Shown here: positions 44,470 through 54,721 of the stretch, one piece after another
How positions within the stretch are numbered: position 1 is the stretch's first letter
Layout of the letters: every line of letters begins with the position of its first letter
Assembly (NCBI GenBank): GCA_958299035.1
Contig: CATQJL010000305.1
Location: 33,307,733 to 33,371,732 of the forward strand
Source: Cylicocyclus nassatus
Lineage: Eukaryota > Nematoda > Chromadorea > Rhabditida > Strongylidae
Reading direction: 5' to 3'
Length of the DNA: 64,000 nt
The notes under the pieces: model-generated
Databases searched by the model: none
What the model was told of the DNA's origin: nothing
Seen by the model: only the letters and a program-made list of their open reading frames with translations
Program-made: the position numbers and the translations under genes

Positions 44470-47202
44470 TCAGAATAGCCCCTGTGATTTCAGAAATTTT
44501 TGAACTTCTCTATTGAAAACGAATGTAGATCTCGCGGTGATAGCTTCCATTGGGAGCACATTCCACGTTTTGATAACACGCACTAGGAAAGAGTTATAGT
44601 ATTGCTGGCTCACTTTCCCTACTACAAGCCTGAACATGTGTCCTCTAGTGTAATTGTTGAAATTCGATAGACTGAAAAAGTCTTGCGTTTCCAATTCAAT
44701 CCTATTGGGGTCATTATTTTGAAGACAAGGTTTTGGTCATAAAGGGTTCTTCTGAACGCAAGAGTAGTAGTGGCTAGAATAGAGCCTAGATTTGTATGAC
44801 AATCGGAATATTCCCGCTCGGGCAAAAATTCTGGCAGTGAACGTTCTCTGGACTCTTTCAATAATTTCCGTAAGGGTTTTCTCAGAGGTAGACCATAGTG
44901 GAGTGCAATATTCCAAAAGAGGACGAACATAGATGACGAAAAGGCAAAAGAGAATTTTTACATTAGTAGTTTTGAACCCACGAAGGATGTAATTGCACCT
45001 GGCGTGAGCGGCAACGGCAATAATTCGTATGTGTTTCTCAAACTTCGGTTTGTCAGAGTAGGTCACATCAAGGTCCCTGGCACTGCTAACTGTTTGAAGC
45101 TCATGTGTCCCAATACGAAAGGAACACTGGAGATGTGCACGTCCAATAGCCATGATAAAGGTTTTTTCCGCGGAAATGTCAAGTTCCCATTTGTCGGACC
45201 ACCTCTCTACCACATCCAAGGCGCGCTGCATCAGACCAGGGTCATCGTAGCAGTAGAGTTTTGTATCATCGGCATATATAGAGCAATGTACATCATGGGG
45301 AATGTATGACGGCAGATCGTTGATGTAAAGCAAAAACATCAAAGGCCCCAAGCAAGTACCCTGAGGTACACCTGCTGTTGTATAGATTGAAGAAAACGAT
45401 TCATTGACCCGCACTCTTTGCGTACGCTCAAGCAGGAATGCTTTGAGGAACCGCAATAAACAGCCTTCAATGCCGTAAGCCTCTAATTTTTTAAAGAGAA
45501 GAGATAAGGGCACGGAGTCAAAGGCTTTCTTATAATCTATATAGCAGACTGTTACAATTCTTTTTTCACTGACTGCTCTCTGCCACAAGGGTACCGTTGA
45601 CATTAAAGCTGGTAATGTAGATCTTTTGGGTAGAAATCCATGTTGTGCTTTGTGCACAAGATGGTTGCTCGTAAGAAATGCGCAAATCAGTTTACAAATT
45701 ATTCTTTCAAAGACTTTGCTCACTGATGATGTTAAACAGATCGGCCTATAATTTCCGGCCTCAGCCTTGCAGCCCTTTTTGAAAATTGGCTTAACAATTG
45801 CAGTGCGCCATAAGGCAGGGGCTTCTCCACGAAGAAGAAATCTTTGAAATAGCAAAGCCAATACTGGAGCTATACCTAACGATGCTTTCCTAAGAAAAAT
45901 ATATGAAAGTTTATCAGGGGATGTGGATCTTCTAAGGGGGAGTCGCCTCAAAACTTGATATACTGTATCAGTGATGATATCCAAATAATCAATCTTCGCA
46001 TTTGTAAAACGTGGACAATCAGCATTCGAGGCTGTTGGGTCCTTATAGACGGATTTGAAAAATTCGGCAAATCTCTCAGCTTCCTCCATATCAGAAGCGC
46101 AGGGCTGCCCGGTTGAGTCGTATATAGTGCCAATGCTATTTCACACCCTCAAATTTTGATTGCAGAAGCGAAAGAACGCTCGTACATCTCAGCTGTCGAC
46201 TTTACCTTCTTTTATGAGTCTGCAGCGGTATAATTCACGTTTGAGGTTTTTTGAGAACCTTTGATATTTTTGGATACCAAATTCTGCTTCTTGCACGGTA
46301 AAGCCTGGAGACCTTGGCCTCAAACTTGAGTATCTTTTTGGGATAGAAAAGCATGCGGCCACGGCAGATTTTACGCAGAGGGACAAAATTGTTAATAGCA
46401 TTACTGCACACCTCAAGAAAGTGTTCATAACAACGATCTGCCAACAATGCGCTAAATACGATAATTCGCCAATCCCTAAGCTCATGTTTATAGCGTCATA
46501 ATCAGCATGCATGAAATCAGGCTGATATTTCTCAGGCGATACTATTCTACTATTCCGCTTACGCAGCTTAAATGTAATGGAGCAGTGGTCCGATGTAGAG
46601 AAGGTTCGCATACAGTAAGGTATTTAATCAAGTTACTATTATTGGAAAACACAAGATCAAGCAGTTGAGAGCCTCTCGTGGGAACCTTTACTAGTTGATG
46701 TAGACCATATACCTCCACAACTCGAAGTAGCTCTGCGAAAGTGGAGGGAACCCAGTGTTGCGCCATTCTGCCATCCCCCCGCCATGAGCCAACCGGCAAA
46801 TTAAAATCTCCCAGAATGATGCAGTTTTGATTTCTGTCAAGAATTTCGGCGAAATAAGATACTGCGTTTGCAAAGGAAGTACTGTCACAAGAGGGACTTC
46901 GATAAACATACAAAATAAGTGCAGCTGGTTGCATCACTAACACAAAAACATACACCGCCTCCTCTACTGCTGCCCTCTCTGTCACATCTGTATATATCAT
47001 AATCAAAACCTCGGCATATGTTAGCATCATGTATAGAATCTGGTTTGCACCATGATTCCGTTATGAAGAGGATAGATGGGTCAAAAGAAAGTGTTATATG
47101 TAATTCGGGCAGTTTATTGCAGATTGAGCGTGCGTTTAATAAAAACATGCAACTAGCAAAATTTGGATATTGAGCATGAGTTATATCATTTCGATCAGAC
47201 AC
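44470..47202 (-). pseudogene. LINE ORF2: AP-type endonuclease and reverse transcriptase, frameshifted
   Basis: The endonuclease starts near 47160 with LLNARSICNKLPEL, then ITESWC (catalytic Glu), GDFNLPVG and finally STSDHCSITF near 46595 (the Ser-Asp-His box). It is split between two frames near 46960 and again near 46600. The RT (46089-44737) has KPIFKKGCKAEAGNYRPI, CYIDYKKAFDSVP (motif A), TTAGVPQGTCLGPLMF (motif B) and SIYADDTKLYC (YADD, near 45270). The C-terminal part continues in another frame to 44470 (NSFLVRVIKTWNVLP). These domains nick target DNA and copy the RNA in place. At least three frame breaks make it non-functional. Confidence 0.85.
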
Positions 47203-47241
47203 GTCATATCGAGAGGTGGTTTCTGTTCGTTGAATTCTGTC

Positions 47242-48045
47242 CTAGTGTGCGCTGAGCACACCCGGGGTATACTGAGAGGAAATTACCGGGGACATGGCAA
47301 GTGGGAGAGAGGCACCACAGCGTTGCTCCAGCCCTGCCGCAAAACTTCCGCCGTTAAACCCGTTGCGACGATTGGCGGAGGGCGCCAAAGAGCGCCTGGG
47401 CAAGTCGCGTGGTGTCCGGAGTTTGACGATGTCAAAATCGCGGACAACATAAATCAACTTGCCCTCTCTAGCATTGAGATCCCCCGCACGCTTGCGCAGC
47501 TTACGATCCAACTGCAATTCCTCATTCGTGTAGTCGCGCCTGGCATATGAGTGCACGAACCGTTGCGTGAGACTCTGCCGCCCAGTTTTCATGTGTTCTA
47601 AATGCTTATCCCTCAACTCTTTCGAGCGGAGGCCTAGCTTTAGAATACGACCACGGGCTTGAGAGCCTCTCGGCTGCCCAGGAGGATGACGATGGACAGA
47701 TACATTGCCCTTGTCAAACTTCCCAATCAATTCCCTTTCGCCCGATGTATTCACGTACTCCTTTACGATCTTCTGATCAAAACGACGAGTGGCCGACTCG
47801 TCGTCTTGCTCATCGATCCCTACCAGAGCAATCCTTTCGGATTTCTCCTCTAACTTGCCATCGTCCGCACGGACTTTGACAAAGGTAGAGTAGAGCAGAC
47901 TCTGCTCGTTGAGCTTGCCAGAATGCAGTTCCGAAAGTCTGCTCTCTAGGCTCTCTAAACGAGCCAAAACTGCTCTTTGTGAAATTTTAATTTCTTTAAT
48001 TTCACCCGAAAGCTGAGTAAGTAACTCACTTACGGTCCTCTCGAA
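47242..48045 (-). CDS. LINE ORF1: coiled-coil RNA-binding-type protein
   Basis: The frame starts with a heptad-rich segment (SELLTQLSGEIKEIKISQRA, then ARLESLESRLSELHSG), a likely coiled coil used for trimer formation in LINE ORF1 proteins. A basic middle and C-terminal part follow (GDLNAREGKLIYVVRDFDIV, TPRDLPRRSLAPSANRRNGF). An internal Met at 47967 is possible; the frame stays open upstream to about 48045. The stop lies near 47242, 40 bp before the ORF2 start region. Assignment rests on position and the coiled coil rather than on a diagnostic motif. Confidence 0.65.
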   Translation of the reverse strand, partial: FERTVSELLTQLSGEIKEIKISQRAVLARLESLESRLSELHSGKLNEQSLLYSTFVKVRADDGKLEEKSERIALVGIDEQDDESATRRFDQKIVKEYVNTSGERELIGKFDKGNVSVHRHPPGQPRGSQARGRILKLGLRSKELRDKHLEHMKTGRQSLTQRFVHSYARRDYTNEELQLDRKLRKRAGDLNAREGKLIYVVRDFDIVKLRTPRDLPRRSLAPSANRRNGFNGGSFAAGLEQRCGASLPLAMSPVISSQYTPGVLSAH

Positions 48046-48301
48046 TGGTCATGGAAAATGCGTCGCATCGCTCGATTAACTTGGCTGCCCATAGCTGCAT
48101 GTCGCCCTCCTCAGCTCCATTCCTACGTGCAGCATGTCGAACCATTGTTTGGAATAATAGTTGGGTTTAGAAGTGGGAGGGAGGAGAACGGAGGACGCAA
48201 GGACGAAGAGTAGCACACCGCTACCGAGTGTCAGGATGATGGGGGTATGTGTCGAATGGTCGAATGGTATGGTCGATAGCAGAGAGCGGTCTAGATACGA
48301 C

Positions 48302-48392
48302 CGCACTGGCGGGCACACGGATCATACTGTGCGGGCACACGGATCATACTGGCGGGCACACGGATCAAACTGGGCGGGCACACGGATCAAAG
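48302..48392. repeat. Four tandem copies of a 22-bp GGCGGGCACACGGATCA unit
   Basis: GGCGGGCACACGGATCATAC recurs four times with small changes, just upstream of the LINE 5' region. It may be the monomer array of the LINE promoter or an independent minisatellite. Confidence 0.75.
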
Positions 48393-48458
48393 TAAATGCG
48401 TTTCCTTTTTAAATCTGTAGATGATGCTTCCAATGCTTCGAGATGTTGAAAGGTTTTT

Positions 48459-48902
48459 ATGTCTATCAAGTCGTGGATTCTTTTGGTTCCACATATTACT
48501 CAACCTCTCTCCGAATCGTGTGGTCTATTTCTTGAGAAACCAAATTTCTGCTTGCTCAACTCCACCGTGAGCATTTACGGTAAAGCTGAGCTCACTTCAG
48601 CTCAGTGGGATCACAAGTTTCAACTTATTCCTCTTCACCGCTTACTTCATGGGGCATTTACTAAAAATGTTTTCTCTTCTTTCAGCGAAACTCATCAAAT
48701 AAGTGTGGTCTGGTCTTCATCAAAGCGCTACTTGTTTCAGATGTCTACCGGCAGGTACTACAAAAAGCTCAACTCCAAGATCGACTTTCCTTTCAAAGAT
48801 CTAGTATCTCGTATTAGAATCGTAAATAAACTATTTTTTAACCCTCGCAGCTCATCTTCGTCAGTGGAAAAGATTTTCGTGAGTTTAAGCTGCATTGTCT
48901 GA
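48459..48902 (+). CDS. Unrecognised 147-residue open reading frame
   Basis: The ATG at 48459 opens 147 residues with a balanced composition (FCLLNSTVSIYGKAELTSAQ; LNSKIDFPFKDLVSRIRIVN). Just after the stop a second frame (48906-49094) starts and is Ser/Lys-rich. I recognise no domain, signal peptide or splice context. It could be a decayed exon set, an unknown element ORF, or chance. Confidence 0.25.
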   Translation: MSIKSWILLVPHITQPLSESCGLFLEKPNFCLLNSTVSIYGKAELTSAQWDHKFQLIPLHRLLHGAFTKNVFSSFSETHQISVVWSSSKRYLFQMSTGRYYKKLNSKIDFPFKDLVSRIRIVNKLFFNPRSSSSSVEKIFVSLSCIV

Positions 48903-50776
48903 AAAATGCTACAGCACTGGATGGGAGAGAGAAGAAGAGATTTTCACCTTAAATTGATGCAAAGAGATTTAATGAGAGACATATGTGAAAAAAAAAGATT
49001 ATTGTCAAGCTCCAACTTATCAAGCTCGAACAAATTTGCATCAATTTCTTTCTTGATTGTAGAAAAGTTCTCTCGTCTAAGCAAAATTATTTAGATCAGA
49101 TTCAAATTCATTTTTCAAAACCTTATATTAGTTTGATGACAGGTCTTTTTATATCTCTGACAAAATTAGGGCAAGTTTCTAGATCTGTTGATATGTGCTT
49201 ATCTTATAAGAACTATTCCGTTGTCAAAAAGAGAGCAAATTTTGCACACAATTTTCGAAAGTTACTTGCAACTCCCCTACATATCTTTGTTGCTTCTGAA
49301 CGTTTGGTTATCATTTGTGTAGAAGAATTAAGTGACTGGCATACTTCACGCGATTTCATCGTCTCGCGATTCTCTCAATAATATATATGTACGAGTTGGA
49401 TATATGCCAAAATGAACGATAGCTGCAAATAAGGATACTGTACCCCTGCGGTTGTCAATGTGCCGCTCACATACTAGTGGTAGGGGCACGTCCACATGCC
49501 GGCAGGTCGCACTCCACAAACTACGCACTATTTCCTGCACTCTCTGACCTACCGGCAGGCTGCGAACTGGATGGCATCTCAAATTTCGACAAAAATAGAT
49601 CGTGAACCTGCCGGCACGTTCACGATTCGCCCCAAATAAATGGGAAACGAGGAGTTTTCTTGATTTACTTTCAATCCCCAGACTATTTCGACAACAAAAC
49701 TGGACCAACACAAACAAATAGATGATCAGCCTGGCTTCGGGGTCTTCGGAGGCAGTTTGAGATTTTAGGGACCTCAAGTCCACATCAGGGCGACCTCAGG
49801 GCATGAGATGCCGGCAGATAGGGTGGATTACTACTCAGACAAATCTGATCAAATCCGACAAATCCGCAGGCGGCGCGCACTGAATCAGCGAGCGATGTGC
49901 CTTCCCGCCGCCTGTGTGTGCAGTGCGCGCCGCCTATGGATTGAAGGTCCGCCGCCTGCGCGCTACGAGAAAAATTTTGGCAGGAATGTGCTCGGATTTT
50001 TGTTGTCGGTCTGAATATCTTATGCTTGTTGGACAATGTGGTTTCACAACTATTTTATTAACGAATAATATCTACATTTTTCAAATTTGACAGGTTTTTA
50101 ACACAAATTTCAACAAAAACGCAGTATTTTCAGAGTAATGCTGTCTTTGACAGCTGGCATTCAATACTATTAGCTTAGGTAGTACTTACAAAATTCACAG
50201 ACATTTCAAAGTCAACATCAACAACGTATTTACATTCAAATATGATATCAACAAGACGTGTGTATGAAGTAATGAATACAATGAAGTTGATAGTAACAAA
50301 TGCAACAGTATGATGGGATAACTTGAAATAACAATGAAATCCCTAAATACTTTAATAAATGGCCTGGACATGTATACATAGATATAAATACATAATATAT
50401 GTACAGCTTTAGAGGAATAAAATATGAAAATGCGATAGCAATGACCAAAACGTAGGCATGCTGGATCAGCCAGAATTAAATGCTCATAGACTTCATATAC
50501 CCAATTCAACCACAGGAATCAAACAAATGAATGACGGTGACATGAAGGGTATAAGAATAAGAATTGAGATGGATGAGACATGAATAATCTGGATCAGCCT
50601 CGTCCTCGTTATTTCTCGTAATGGTCTTTGTTGCATCAAGGGTCGATTCCATCAGTCAGTGCTAGACGCTTGCTGTGGCGCTGAAATACAGGCTATTAAC
50701 AAATTGAAGTGAAAAAGCAACAAAAATTTTGACGAATACAAAAAAATGCAATTTTTCACCTCTTCAAGATAAATAG
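48903..50776. other. No supported gene; GC-rich GCGCGCCGCCTG motifs
   Basis: At 49868-49970 CAGGCGGCGCGCACTG and CAGTGCGCGCCGCCTA occur in opposite directions; the same motif is tandem at 51405-51600. CCTGCCGGCA motifs cluster at 49495-49615. On the minus strand, 50688 down to about 50645 could be a small terminal exon (acceptor TATTTCAG, then RHSKRLALTDGIDP and a stop). Confidence 0.35.
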
Positions 50777-50957
50777 TCAGGGCTGAGGTCCCACGATCAT
50801 GAATTGTTTTGATTCTTGGTATTTGGGGTCATTGTAGATTGGCGGCTGGAACAGAATAATGTATTTAGACAAAATACCTACTTTGCCTTCAAAAAACAAG
50901 ACTTACTCTTTTGAGGTTGACTCTTTCTTTCAGCATCCATACGTAGCCGTCATTGTA
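50777..50957 (-). CDS. Candidate two terminal exons of an unknown gene
   Basis: Minus strand. Exon 50957-50907 (acceptor CCTTAG, donor AAAAGA|GTAAGT) reads YNDGYVWMLKERVNLKR. Exon 50845-50777 (acceptor TCTGTTCCAG) reads PPIYNDPKYQESKQFMIVG and ends PQP-stop. Both are in phase 0 and separated by a 61-bp intron typical of this genome. I do not recognise the protein. It could be the 3' end of a gene whose other exons lie upstream (51-54 kb), or an alternative tail of the L1CAM gene, whose membrane exon also ends in phase 0. Confidence 0.4.
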
Positions 50958-51404
50958 CTAAGGCAGTTGTGACCTATATTCAACATTGCTTTTATATTAT
51001 GAAAAAAGAAGAGAAAGAAATGGCAACGGAAAGAAATGAAGGAGGCGCAACGACGCAAGAAAGCGTTATTGATTGAAAATGAGCGTCACTGTGTCACGGG
51101 GTCAATACGTTTAAGAACCAGAGGTAGAATAAAAGATATGCAAGACTGACTGAGAAACAATAGTGAATTTAAATGGAATAAAAGAGGACGTGCTACAAAA
51201 AGGCAAAAAAATCGCACATTTGGTTTCAAAACAATTTAAAAATAGAAGAAGAGTTGAAACAGCAAAGTAAAGGTGAGGTAATAAACAACACAACACCTTG
51301 TATGAAAAAAAACAAGGAGGAACGAGGAGAAACGATTATCCAAAAAATTCTGCATTTGCGCGCGAAAGCAAGCTCCCCCATCGCTTACGTGATGCTACAG
51401 AAAG
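50958..51404. other. No gene recognised
   Basis: A-rich sequence on the plus strand without exon-like blocks. Confidence 0.35.
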
Positions 51405-51600
51405 TTCATTGCGCGCCGCCTGCACGCACACTGTGTCTGCGCGCCGCCTGCGAACATGCATTGCGCGCCGCCTGCGAACATGCATTGCGCGCCGCCTGTT
51501 GACTGAAATCAGTGCGCGCCGCCTGTGCGCTGCAGTGCCACGCCCACAAATCACGGCGCGCCGCCTGCCCTGCTGGCCGTGAGTGCGCGCCGCTTGCGCG
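51405..51600. repeat. GC-rich array of GCGCGCCGCCTG motifs
   Basis: The core TGCGCGCCGCCTG recurs seven times. Three successive copies form a 26-bp tandem with GCGAACATGCATT. Long GC-rich open frames on both strands are by-products. Confidence 0.75.
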
Positions 51601-51989
51601 CAGAATTGTCTGAGTACGGGCCCAGGCGTCTGCGAGTGTTAGTGTTAAATGCACGTGCCGAATCGCATATCGCGGTGAAACTGCGCACTAAAATTGCGTG
51701 AAGTATGCCTCGTTTTAAACTTGACTAAGGTCATTGATTGCAGTGGAAACTGCATTATTGATTCTGGCATTTTCATCTTCGCATGTTTGTCCGTTGTCAT
51801 GACTTATCCTTCATTCGGTCAGTTTCCTTTATGAATCTGAACCAATATTAGGGTGTCAGCTCAATACTCCAGGTAGAATATGTTCGGTGCTGTCTCTCAA
51901 TAGCCATCTTGTAGAGCTTGCTTTGACCTTGCAATGTTTGCTTACGCCACATCTACCGAAGGAAAGATACAAAAAGACGACGTTTCGGA
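51601..51989. other. No gene recognised
   Basis: Unique-looking sequence between the GC-rich array and the Penelope fragment. Confidence 0.3.
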
Positions 51990-52173
51990 CAGACGCTAGC
52001 CCCCACACTAGCCATCGCGTTCATGTACAAGGTAGAAAGCCCGGTCCTGGATCTACACCCTCTTCTTTACTGCCGCTACATAGATGACTGCTGCATAGTG
52101 TGCTCAACTCAAAGAGAATTGGACACCTGTTTCGAACTTCTCAATCAGCAATCATCTCATATTAAGTTTACAA
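51990..52173 (+). pseudogene. Penelope-like RT fragment
   Basis: About 60 codons starting TLAPTLAIAFMYKVESPVL and including CRYIDDCCIVCS (YxDD box), closely matching the RT palm of the element at 607-3990 (RLAPVVAIAYMSKIESPVL, CRYIDDCCIVCA). It stops after HIKFT, where a Helitron-like sequence begins. A second, diverged member of the same family. Confidence 0.85.
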
Positions 52174-52458
52174 GCTGAGTGTCTGTTTGTCTGTCTGTAT
52201 GTATGTCTGTGTGTACGTATGTTACGATAGAAAATTCCATTTCTGAACCGATCCGGACCAAACTTTGCACACATACACTTCGGGACCGGGCAGGTGTCAT
52301 AGGCTACTTTTCGTTATCGATCGATATCGATTTTATCGATTTTTTGCTAAATTTGAGCTACGGGGCTGGGAGTTGGCACAGGGGGGTAATCGAGCATGCT
52401 GATTACGAATAAAATAATGATGACGGGGCCGGGCGGAGCCGGGTAAGCCAGCTAGTGT
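52174..52458 (+). mobile_element. Helitron/DINE-like element, internally deleted
   Basis: TGTCTG/TGTATG repeats are followed by ACTTTGCACACATACACTTC, then the left arm of the palindrome seen at 36889 (GGCTACTTTTCGTTATCGAT), then directly the 3' end GGCGGAGCCGGGTAAGCCAG and CTAGTG. The right arm of the palindrome is missing. It is inserted in the Penelope fragment. Confidence 0.65.
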
Positions 52459-54445
52459 GAAATAAAGCTGGACCTCTGTAAACAACAACCCTTACGAAAC
52501 TATGTGAACTCTTTGAGCAGAATTCTTTGATCTAATCTTTTTACTGCCTTTGACAACAGAGAGGCAGGCCAACTGGGGTTCGTGGATATCTAAAATCATT
52601 ACGTCTTAATTGTGGAACTGTGAAGTTCCTGAGCCCTATCTCATAATTCTCGATTTTTGGTGCGAAAGAATACGATATAAAGGCTGCGAGATCATGAATT
52701 ACAACTATAATATATGTATCAAAACAACATTCCCTGCTTACAAATCCCCAAATTCTATCAGGTTGGCTAAAAATAAGTTCGTTTTTAGCAGTTTGTAGAA
52801 TTGTTACAAATCAACTTTTGCATGTATTTATGGTACCACTGGAAATAGCAAATCAAGGAGAATCCAACGGTTGACTCCTTTTTTTCAAATATAATTTTTC
52901 TGACAATGAAAAGGTGAAGGAAAGAAAATTGGTCCGATTTTTTCCTAAAAATTTCGAAAAGTCACGCTCCGAAAAACGAACTGAAGTCAGGTGTAAAGTG
53001 TAGATTCGCTACCCACACAACAAATTTTTGAATTTCTAACCATTTGCATGGCCATAGATGGCCAAATTCGAGTTATCTGGAATGCCCAAAATTTGATCTT
53101 CACGCGCAAATGCTGGAAATTTTCACAATTTTGAATGCAGAAGTTTAGAAACAGCAGGTCACAATCTCTAATAGGCTTCGCCACCTAGCCAGAGACTCGC
53201 CTGTGTACTCACTGCAGGCTGAGAACGAAAGCTAGAAAGTCAAAAAGGCGATTTTTTAGTCTGACCATATAAGGTTATAATTGTCATTTTTTGGTAACAT
53301 GAAATCTTGACTTTTTATGAATCTTGACTTTTTATGAACATTTAAGAGTAGAGCTTGAAGCTAATTTCTCACGAAAAAATCCTAGCTGAGTTGCTGTTAC
53401 GTGAATTGTTATGAAGCTTTTATTAGCCAACCTAATATTTTGTACAGACATGCAGTACGACGTATAGACGATTGAACATACGTGTTTTTTGCTCAGGGTG
53501 TACACATGCACTGGGTCAGCCTTGCTTCGGAGAGGAGGGGGAGGGGGTGGTAGAAGCAAAGACTGTATCGTAAAGTATTTTGAACATGAGATAACATTGA
53601 CGTAACATTGAGTTTCACATGACGGACATAGTCCCACATGTTCTTTCACGCGCTCGCGAAATTGTAGCCAGCGTGATTGTAATAATTATAGTATGCGCAT
53701 AGAGCATGCAGAAGCTACGAGATGTTGGCAGCGGCTCTAAAATAGTCAGAAAATTCCGTAGGTTTTCATGGAGTTAAAGGGAACTTCGTTCTGAACCATA
53801 AAAGGCTACTCGTGCAGGGTCCTTTCTTTGCCCTTTGTTCTTTACTTTAAAAACAATTGCACAGTACTAGGCATCGATTATATGCAGTATTCCTTCGGAA
53901 AAGTTAGGTTTCTGAACATCTCTCGCAAACAAGGGCTCTAGAGAAACGGTTGTGTTACAAGGATTTAATGCGCTTCGCATGCTTCAAGCATGTATGTGTA
54001 TTTCTCCATAGGTTACCAAGTATGCTTGTCAACTTAATTTTGGCTGAATTCCCTTCTTTTCTTTTTTATCTTGCATATCTCGAGAACACCAACGAATTTG
54101 TTCGGGATTGCGGCTGAAGAAGGAGCGTTTCACTACTGGCGATGCTCAAGTTCCAGAATTTTTTCATAGATTGCAAAACAAAAAATTTTCAAGTGTACAG
54201 GAAGTAGAGCACAGTGCATCACATCCCTTGATTGTGTTTGGTGAACTGAATGAGTTGCTCCTAGAAACCCTTATAACTCCCCGCTCACTAATCTTCGGCA
54301 GCTTTGAAAAGCGTTGCAGCACTATAAGCTAGCATACATGCTCATCAAAAGACCGCTTTGACTGGCCATCCTTTCCTTGTTGAAAGATTTTGATTGTCAA
54401 CCTTGCCATAGAGTAGTCTGATGCGTATTCCAAACAATGACAAAT
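52459..54445. other. No gene recognised
   Basis: Contains a 16-bp direct duplication ATCTTGACTTTTTATG near 53304-53336. Otherwise short frames only. Confidence 0.35.
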
Positions 54446-54451
54446 TTTATT
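54446..54451 (-). other. Likely polyadenylation signal of the L1CAM gene
   Basis: AATAAA on the minus strand, about 270 bp after the stop codon at 54722. Confidence 0.45.
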
Positions 54452-54721
54452 AGTGCGCAGCAACGGTAGAACAACATTGGAATTTTAAAACAACAGAGAA
54501 ATTGAATCTAGGTAATTGTTGCATAAAAACAGGCATGGCAGCGAACATGTAGTGAAAAGTCGCGGCAGAACTTACACTTGCAGCAAATTGAGAAAGCATC
54601 AGAAACAAGACTTCAACTCAAATATTACGCGTCATATATACAGTTTGCGATAAATACATGAAGAAAATGATAATAGCAGCCTCCCGCTCTTCTCGAAAGT
54701 GAGTAGTGGAAAAGTGCTAAA

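Larger units (their letters stand above)
43965..48060 (-). mobile_element. CR1/Jockey-like non-LTR retrotransposon (LINE), inactive
   Basis: Read on the minus strand it has a 5' region, ORF1 (48045-47242), a two-domain ORF2 (47202-44470) and a 3' untranslated part ending in an AATAAAAAAATAAAAATA-type tail near 43970. Several frame breaks in ORF2 show that it no longer moves on its own. The length, about 4.1 kb, is close to full size. The 5' limit is estimated. Confidence 0.8.

Noticed and set aside
45004..45309. 101-codon plus-strand frame
   Set aside because: Antisense to the LINE RT, directly over the YADD region.
51254..51654. Arg/Ala-rich frames on both strands
   Set aside because: By-products of the GC-rich GCGCGCCGCCTG array.
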